7,847 nucleotides of DNA from an uncultured Clostridia bacterium (GTDB lineage: Bacteria; Bacillota; Clostridia; Oscillospirales; Ruminococcaceae), in the NCBI GenBank assembly GCA_947629275.1, contig CANRDG010000085.1:1-7847 (forward strand), read 5' to 3'. Positions 5,723 through 7,847 of the stretch are shown here, piece by piece (the stretch's first letter is position 1; the number at the start of each line of letters is the position of its first letter). The notes beneath the pieces are model-generated. The model did not search any database. It was not told where the DNA came from and saw nothing but the letters and a program-made list of their open reading frames with translations. Both the position numbers and the translations under genes were made by a program.

Positions 5723-6079
5723 TCAGCCGATAACAGCCAGCACTGTGCCTGTTTCAACGGAAGTACCCTTTGCGATATTTACGCTGAGTACCTTGCCGTC
5801 ACAAACTGCGTTAACGTCATTTTCCATTTTCATAGCTTCAAGCACGAACATCGCCTGACCCTTTGTAACGGTATCACCGACCGCCACTTTTACGTCAAGT
5901 ATCATGCCGGGCATGGGAGCGGTTATCTTTGTACCGTCTGCTACGGGAGCAGCTTTGGGCGCTGCTTTGGGAGCTGCCTTTGGTGCGGTCGCGGGCGCTG
6001 ATACCTGCGCGCCGTCGGTTATTTCTTCTACTTCAACGTCGTAAGCCGTTCCGTTTACTGTTATGTTATATCTTTTCAT
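5723..6079 (-). CDS. Biotin carboxyl carrier subunit (transcarboxylase 1.3S / MmdC / GcdC-like)
   Basis: This 118-residue protein carries the covalently bound biotin that shuttles carboxyl groups between the two catalytic subunits. The C-terminal biotinyl domain (about 50-118) has the biotinylation motif EAMKMEN at 81-87, with Lys84 the attachment site, preceded by APMPGMI (54-60). The N-terminus (YNITVNGTAYDVEV, 4-17) matches the short beta-strand segment that opens the Propionibacterium 1.3S subunit and similar carriers. A flexible Ala/Pro linker at about 28-46 contains three tandem KAAP units. Shine-Dalgarno GGAGGA (6087-6092) lies 7 nt before the ATG. It sits 20 nt after the 12S-like gene and 27 nt before the 5S-like gene, so it is the middle gene of the operon. 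A biotin ligase is not in the window and must be encoded elsewhere. Confidence 0.95.
   Translation of the reverse strand: MKRYNITVNGTAYDVEVEEITDGAQVSAPATAPKAAPKAAPKAAPVADGTKITAPMPGMILDVKVAVGDTVTKGQAMFVLEAMKMENDVNAVCDGKVLSVNIAKGTSVETGTVLAVIG
5946..5981 (-). repeat. Three 12-bp tandem repeats in the biotin carrier linker
   Basis: Three diverged 12-bp units (5946-5957, 5958-5969, 5970-5981) encode the repeated AAPK/KAAP linker. The units differ at silent positions, which suggests selection to keep the flexible linker while the DNA drifts. Such linkers commonly vary in unit number between strains. Confidence 0.7.
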
Positions 6080-6099
6080 TGCTTATTCCTCCATCAGAA

Positions 6100-7422
6100 T
6101 TACATAGGTATGTTGCTGTGCTTTTTGGGCAGTGTTGAAATGCGCTTGCCCGACATCATATCGAGCGCGTTTATAAGCGCGTCACGAAGCTGAGATGCAT
6201 CTTCCACAAGCTCAACGCTGCCGTTTTCGGCTGCCTTTTGGGCGCTTGCATATTTTTCTGAATACTCAGCCGCAAGCTCTTTTCTCTTCGCCTCAGTATC
6301 GTCAGCGCCTTTAAGAGCATCGTGCTGCATTATCTCTACGGCCGCAAGCGGATCTACGGGAGATATCACGGCACCGGGCAGGGCGAAAGTAACATCTGCG
6401 TTGGCGTTTTTGCCTGCAAGAGCTATAAAGGCAGCTCCGTATGCTTTTCCCGTAATTACAGAGATCTTAACAGTTGTAGCCTCTGCGTAAGAATGAGCGA
6501 GCATTGCCATATTCTTCACCGCGCCGGATTCTTCCGCGCCGTCGCTGCTGTCAAAGCCCTCGGTATTTACAAGGGTAACAACGGGTATAGCAAATGCATC
6601 ACAAAGCCTTACAAATCTTGCTATCTTTCCGCAGTCGGCGGCGGTAAGTTTGCCGCTTTGCATATCCGTGCCACACACGCCCACAGTCGAGCCGCCTATT
6701 GCGGCGAGAGCAGTGAACGCGCATTTACCACATTCCTTGCCCAAAACAGTAACGCTGTCGGCATCGCAAAGAGCTTTCGCCTGTTCCTCTGCGTTGTTGC
6801 CAAATGGCGCGCCGCTTTCCTCATACTCATACATAGGCAGCGGAGATAGGTTGTTTTGCGGAAGTTTTGCAACCAGTTCTCTTGCTTTCTTTATTGCCTG
6901 CTCGTCGTTTTCGGCAACTACAGAAACAACGCCGTTCTTTGCAGCATTTTCGGCAAGAGAGCTTACCTTGCTGTTGGGCGATGTAAATATCGCGGCATCT
7001 TCTGAGGCAACGACTATATCAGCACCTGCCGCCATCATGGCGCTGCAGCCTGCGCAAACGCCTGCCGCCACAGATATCTGCGGTACGACGCCCGAAAGGT
7101 TCGAGACCCTCGCCAGCAGTTCGCCGTATGCGTCCAGTGCAGCAAAACCGTCGCTGAGATCCGCTCCGCACGAATCATATATACCAACGACGGGCACACC
7201 CGTTCTCAGCGCAAGTTCATAGACCCTTGCTATTTTTTCTGCCTGAGCCTTGCCTACAGCGCCCGAATTTACGCTGACGTCCTGCGAAAACGCATACACG
7301 GGGCTGCCCTCAACGGTTCCGTAAGCAGTGATAACGCCGCTTGACTTAGCAAGCACGCCAAGTTCCGTATATTCGCCGTTATCAAACAAATATGTCAGTC
7401 TTTTTTTTGCAGTATCAGACAT
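6100..7422 (-). CDS. Short CoA-type carboxyltransferase subunit (transcarboxylase 12S / MmdA-like)
   Basis: A crotonase-fold carboxyltransferase expected to move a carboxyl group between an acyl-CoA and biotin. The 440-residue protein keeps the order of the family: GVITAYGTVEGSPVYAFSQD (29-48), VYELALRTGVPVVGIYDS (67-84), GVVPQISVAAGVCAGC (111-126), a second-half active-site segment TGKAYGAAF (324-332), LPGAVISPVDPLAAVEI (348-364) and the typical C-terminal tail KKHSNIPM. It is clearly shorter than canonical 12S/PccB/MmdA proteins (about 500-520 residues): it starts at the point corresponding to the LLDEGSFEEI stretch, so the N-terminal helical lead-in is missing. The usual DSGGAR and CAGG motifs read DSCGAD (83-88) and CAGC (123-126). 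The ATG has GGAGG (7433-7437) and no in-frame evidence for a longer start. First gene of the three-gene operon. Substrate (methylmalonyl-, malonyl- or another acyl-CoA) is undetermined. Confidence 0.88.
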   Translation of the reverse strand: MSDTAKKRLTYLFDNGEYTELGVLAKSSGVITAYGTVEGSPVYAFSQDVSVNSGAVGKAQAEKIARVYELALRTGVPVVGIYDSCGADLSDGFAALDAYGELLARVSNLSGVVPQISVAAGVCAGCSAMMAAGADIVVASEDAAIFTSPNSKVSSLAENAAKNGVVSVVAENDEQAIKKARELVAKLPQNNLSPLPMYEYEESGAPFGNNAEEQAKALCDADSVTVLGKECGKCAFTALAAIGGSTVGVCGTDMQSGKLTAADCGKIARFVRLCDAFAIPVVTLVNTEGFDSSDGAEESGAVKNMAMLAHSYAEATTVKISVITGKAYGAAFIALAGKNANADVTFALPGAVISPVDPLAAVEIMQHDALKGADDTEAKRKELAAEYSEKYASAQKAAENGSVELVEDASQLRDALINALDMMSGKRISTLPKKHSNIPM

Positions 7423-7446
7423 ATTTTCTTATCCTCCATTCGTCTT

Positions 7447-7500
7447 TTTGAGCGTTCAAAGTGAGGGCAGAACGTCAAATGCCGCTTGCCGCCAACGCTC
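7447..7500 (-). promoter_or_regulatory. Structured 5' leader of the biotin-enzyme operon
   Basis: The leader between the predicted start (about 7506) and the Shine-Dalgarno holds a long-range inverted repeat, AACGCTC (7494-7500) with GAGCGTT (7450-7456). The second arm also lies inside a local near-palindrome TTTGAGCGTTCAAA (7447-7460), so the two pairings exclude each other. This could be an attenuation-type leader or simply contain a protein-binding site. I do not recognise any known riboswitch or T-box features in it. Confidence 0.3.
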
Positions 7501-7512
7501 CATACATATTTT

Positions 7513-7541
7513 ATTATACTATGGATTTAAAAATTTAGCAA
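7513..7541 (-). promoter_or_regulatory. Sigma-A-type promoter for the biotin-enzyme operon
   Basis: On the minus strand TTGCTA (7541-7536) is followed by a 17-bp spacer and a perfect TATAAT (7518-7513). Transcription should begin near 7506, giving a leader of about 84 nt. It lies just downstream of the terminator of the preceding minus-strand gene, so the three-gene operon is likely transcribed independently. Confidence 0.7.
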
Positions 7542-7562
7542 GGGGTTTTGAAATTTTTTCTT

Positions 7563-7606
7563 AAAAAATAAAAAAATCATCGAAGCGCAAGGTCAGCGCT
7601 CCGATG
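7563..7606 (-). terminator. Intrinsic terminator after the partial gene at the right edge
   Basis: Read on the minus strand, CATCGGAGCGC (7606-7596) pairs with GCGCTTCGATG (7588-7578) over 11 bp including one G-T wobble, with loop TGACCTT. It is followed by A, T7, A and T6 (through 7563). It begins 7 nt after the stop codon of the gene that enters from the right edge. Confidence 0.9.
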
Positions 7607-7613
7607 TTTCGCA

Positions 7614-7847
7614 CTATTTTATAACATATTCTTGTGAAAGTTCCTTGTCTATCCAGTCTATTACGTCGGCAAAGCAAAGTTTATCCACAATTGTGAAATA
7701 CTTATGGCTCATGCCGTCCTCGGGGTTTATCTCTTCGGTATAGCAAAAGCCGCTTGAAGAAATGGTGACCTCGGATTTTGTATTGCCAAACACAAATTTC
7801 ACATAGTCAGCCGCCGGGTCATTCGGCGATGATACCGCGCCCGACAC
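7614..7847 (-). CDS. C-terminal part of an unrecognised protein, cut by the window edge
   Basis: An open frame of 77 codons runs leftward from the window edge to a TAG at 7616-7614 and is followed at once by a strong terminator, which supports it being a real gene end. The first in-window codon is GTG, but it sits exactly at the edge with no upstream sequence to show a ribosome binding site, so the true start probably lies outside. The visible part is acidic and soluble, with KFVFGNTKSEVTISSSGFCY and an aromatic-rich WIDKEL segment near the end. No membrane segment or known motif is seen. I do not recognise the family and assign no function. Confidence 0.65.
   Translation of the reverse strand: MSGAVSSPNDPAADYVKFVFGNTKSEVTISSSGFCYTEEINPEDGMSHKYFTIVDKLCFADVIDWIDKELSQEYVIK

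Noticed and set aside
5946..5981. CRISPR-like or minisatellite array
   Set aside because: Only three short in-frame units inside the biotin carrier gene, fully explained by its Ala/Pro linker.
4301..7422. Sodium-pumping oxaloacetate or methylmalonyl-CoA decarboxylase operon
   Set aside because: No membrane beta, gamma or delta subunit gene lies in the operon or its flanks within the window; a subunit encoded elsewhere cannot be excluded.

Overview
The window looks like chromosomal DNA of an anaerobic, probably gut-associated Clostridia (Oscillospiraceae/Ruminococcaceae-like). The signs are an rnfC of the Firmicutes type starting an Rnf operon, strong Gram-positive Shine-Dalgarno sites (GGAGG-type), sigma-A-like promoters, mid-range base composition and short AT-rich intergenic spaces. 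The exact genus cannot be read from this window.

Layout. (1) Positions 1-1347, minus strand: the start of an rnf operon. rnfC is complete and the first 13 codons of rnfD follow, running off the left edge. (2) Positions 1348-1548: a divergent AT-rich promoter region with a near-consensus promoter for rnfC, a weaker one for the rightward genes, and a perfect 8-bp dyad (12-bp spacer) overlapping both. (3) Positions 1549-3888, plus strand: a three-gene unit encoding a histidine-phosphatase-superfamily enzyme, a multi-pass membrane protein that resembles DUF975 and seems to use a non-canonical ACG start, and an RluA-family pseudouridine synthase. It ends in a strong intrinsic terminator. (4) Positions 3890-4300: about 410 bp without a convincing gene, packed with perfect inverted repeats between two converging operons. 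It looks like a lineage-specific structured repeat. (5) Positions 7422-4301, minus strand: a three-gene biotin-enzyme operon with a CoA-type carboxyltransferase (12S/MmdA-like), a small biotin carrier (1.3S-like) and a pyruvate/oxaloacetate carboxyltransferase (5S/OadA-like without a biotin domain). It has its own promoter and leader. (6) Positions 7614-7847, minus strand: the C-terminal part of an unrecognised protein, followed by an intrinsic terminator.

How the genes fit together. The biotin operon holds one homologue of each component of a soluble transcarboxylase, which moves a carboxyl group between an acyl-CoA and pyruvate/oxaloacetate through biotin. No membrane beta or gamma subunit of a sodium-pumping decarboxylase lies in the operon, which has an apparent promoter upstream and no further gene downstream. 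Rnf (ferredoxin:NAD+ oxidoreductase, ion-pumping) is a separate operon. The two share no transcript but could both serve redox and energy balance of fermentation. An almost identical pair of half-sites (TTTGAGCG / TCAAAGT) lies at the start of both operons with spacings differing by 10 bp; this is the most speculative but testable hint of joint control.

No clearly novel defence or mobile system was found. The best leads are the transcarboxylase set with a short, divergent CoA subunit, the palindrome-rich intergenic block, the ACG start and the shared dyad.
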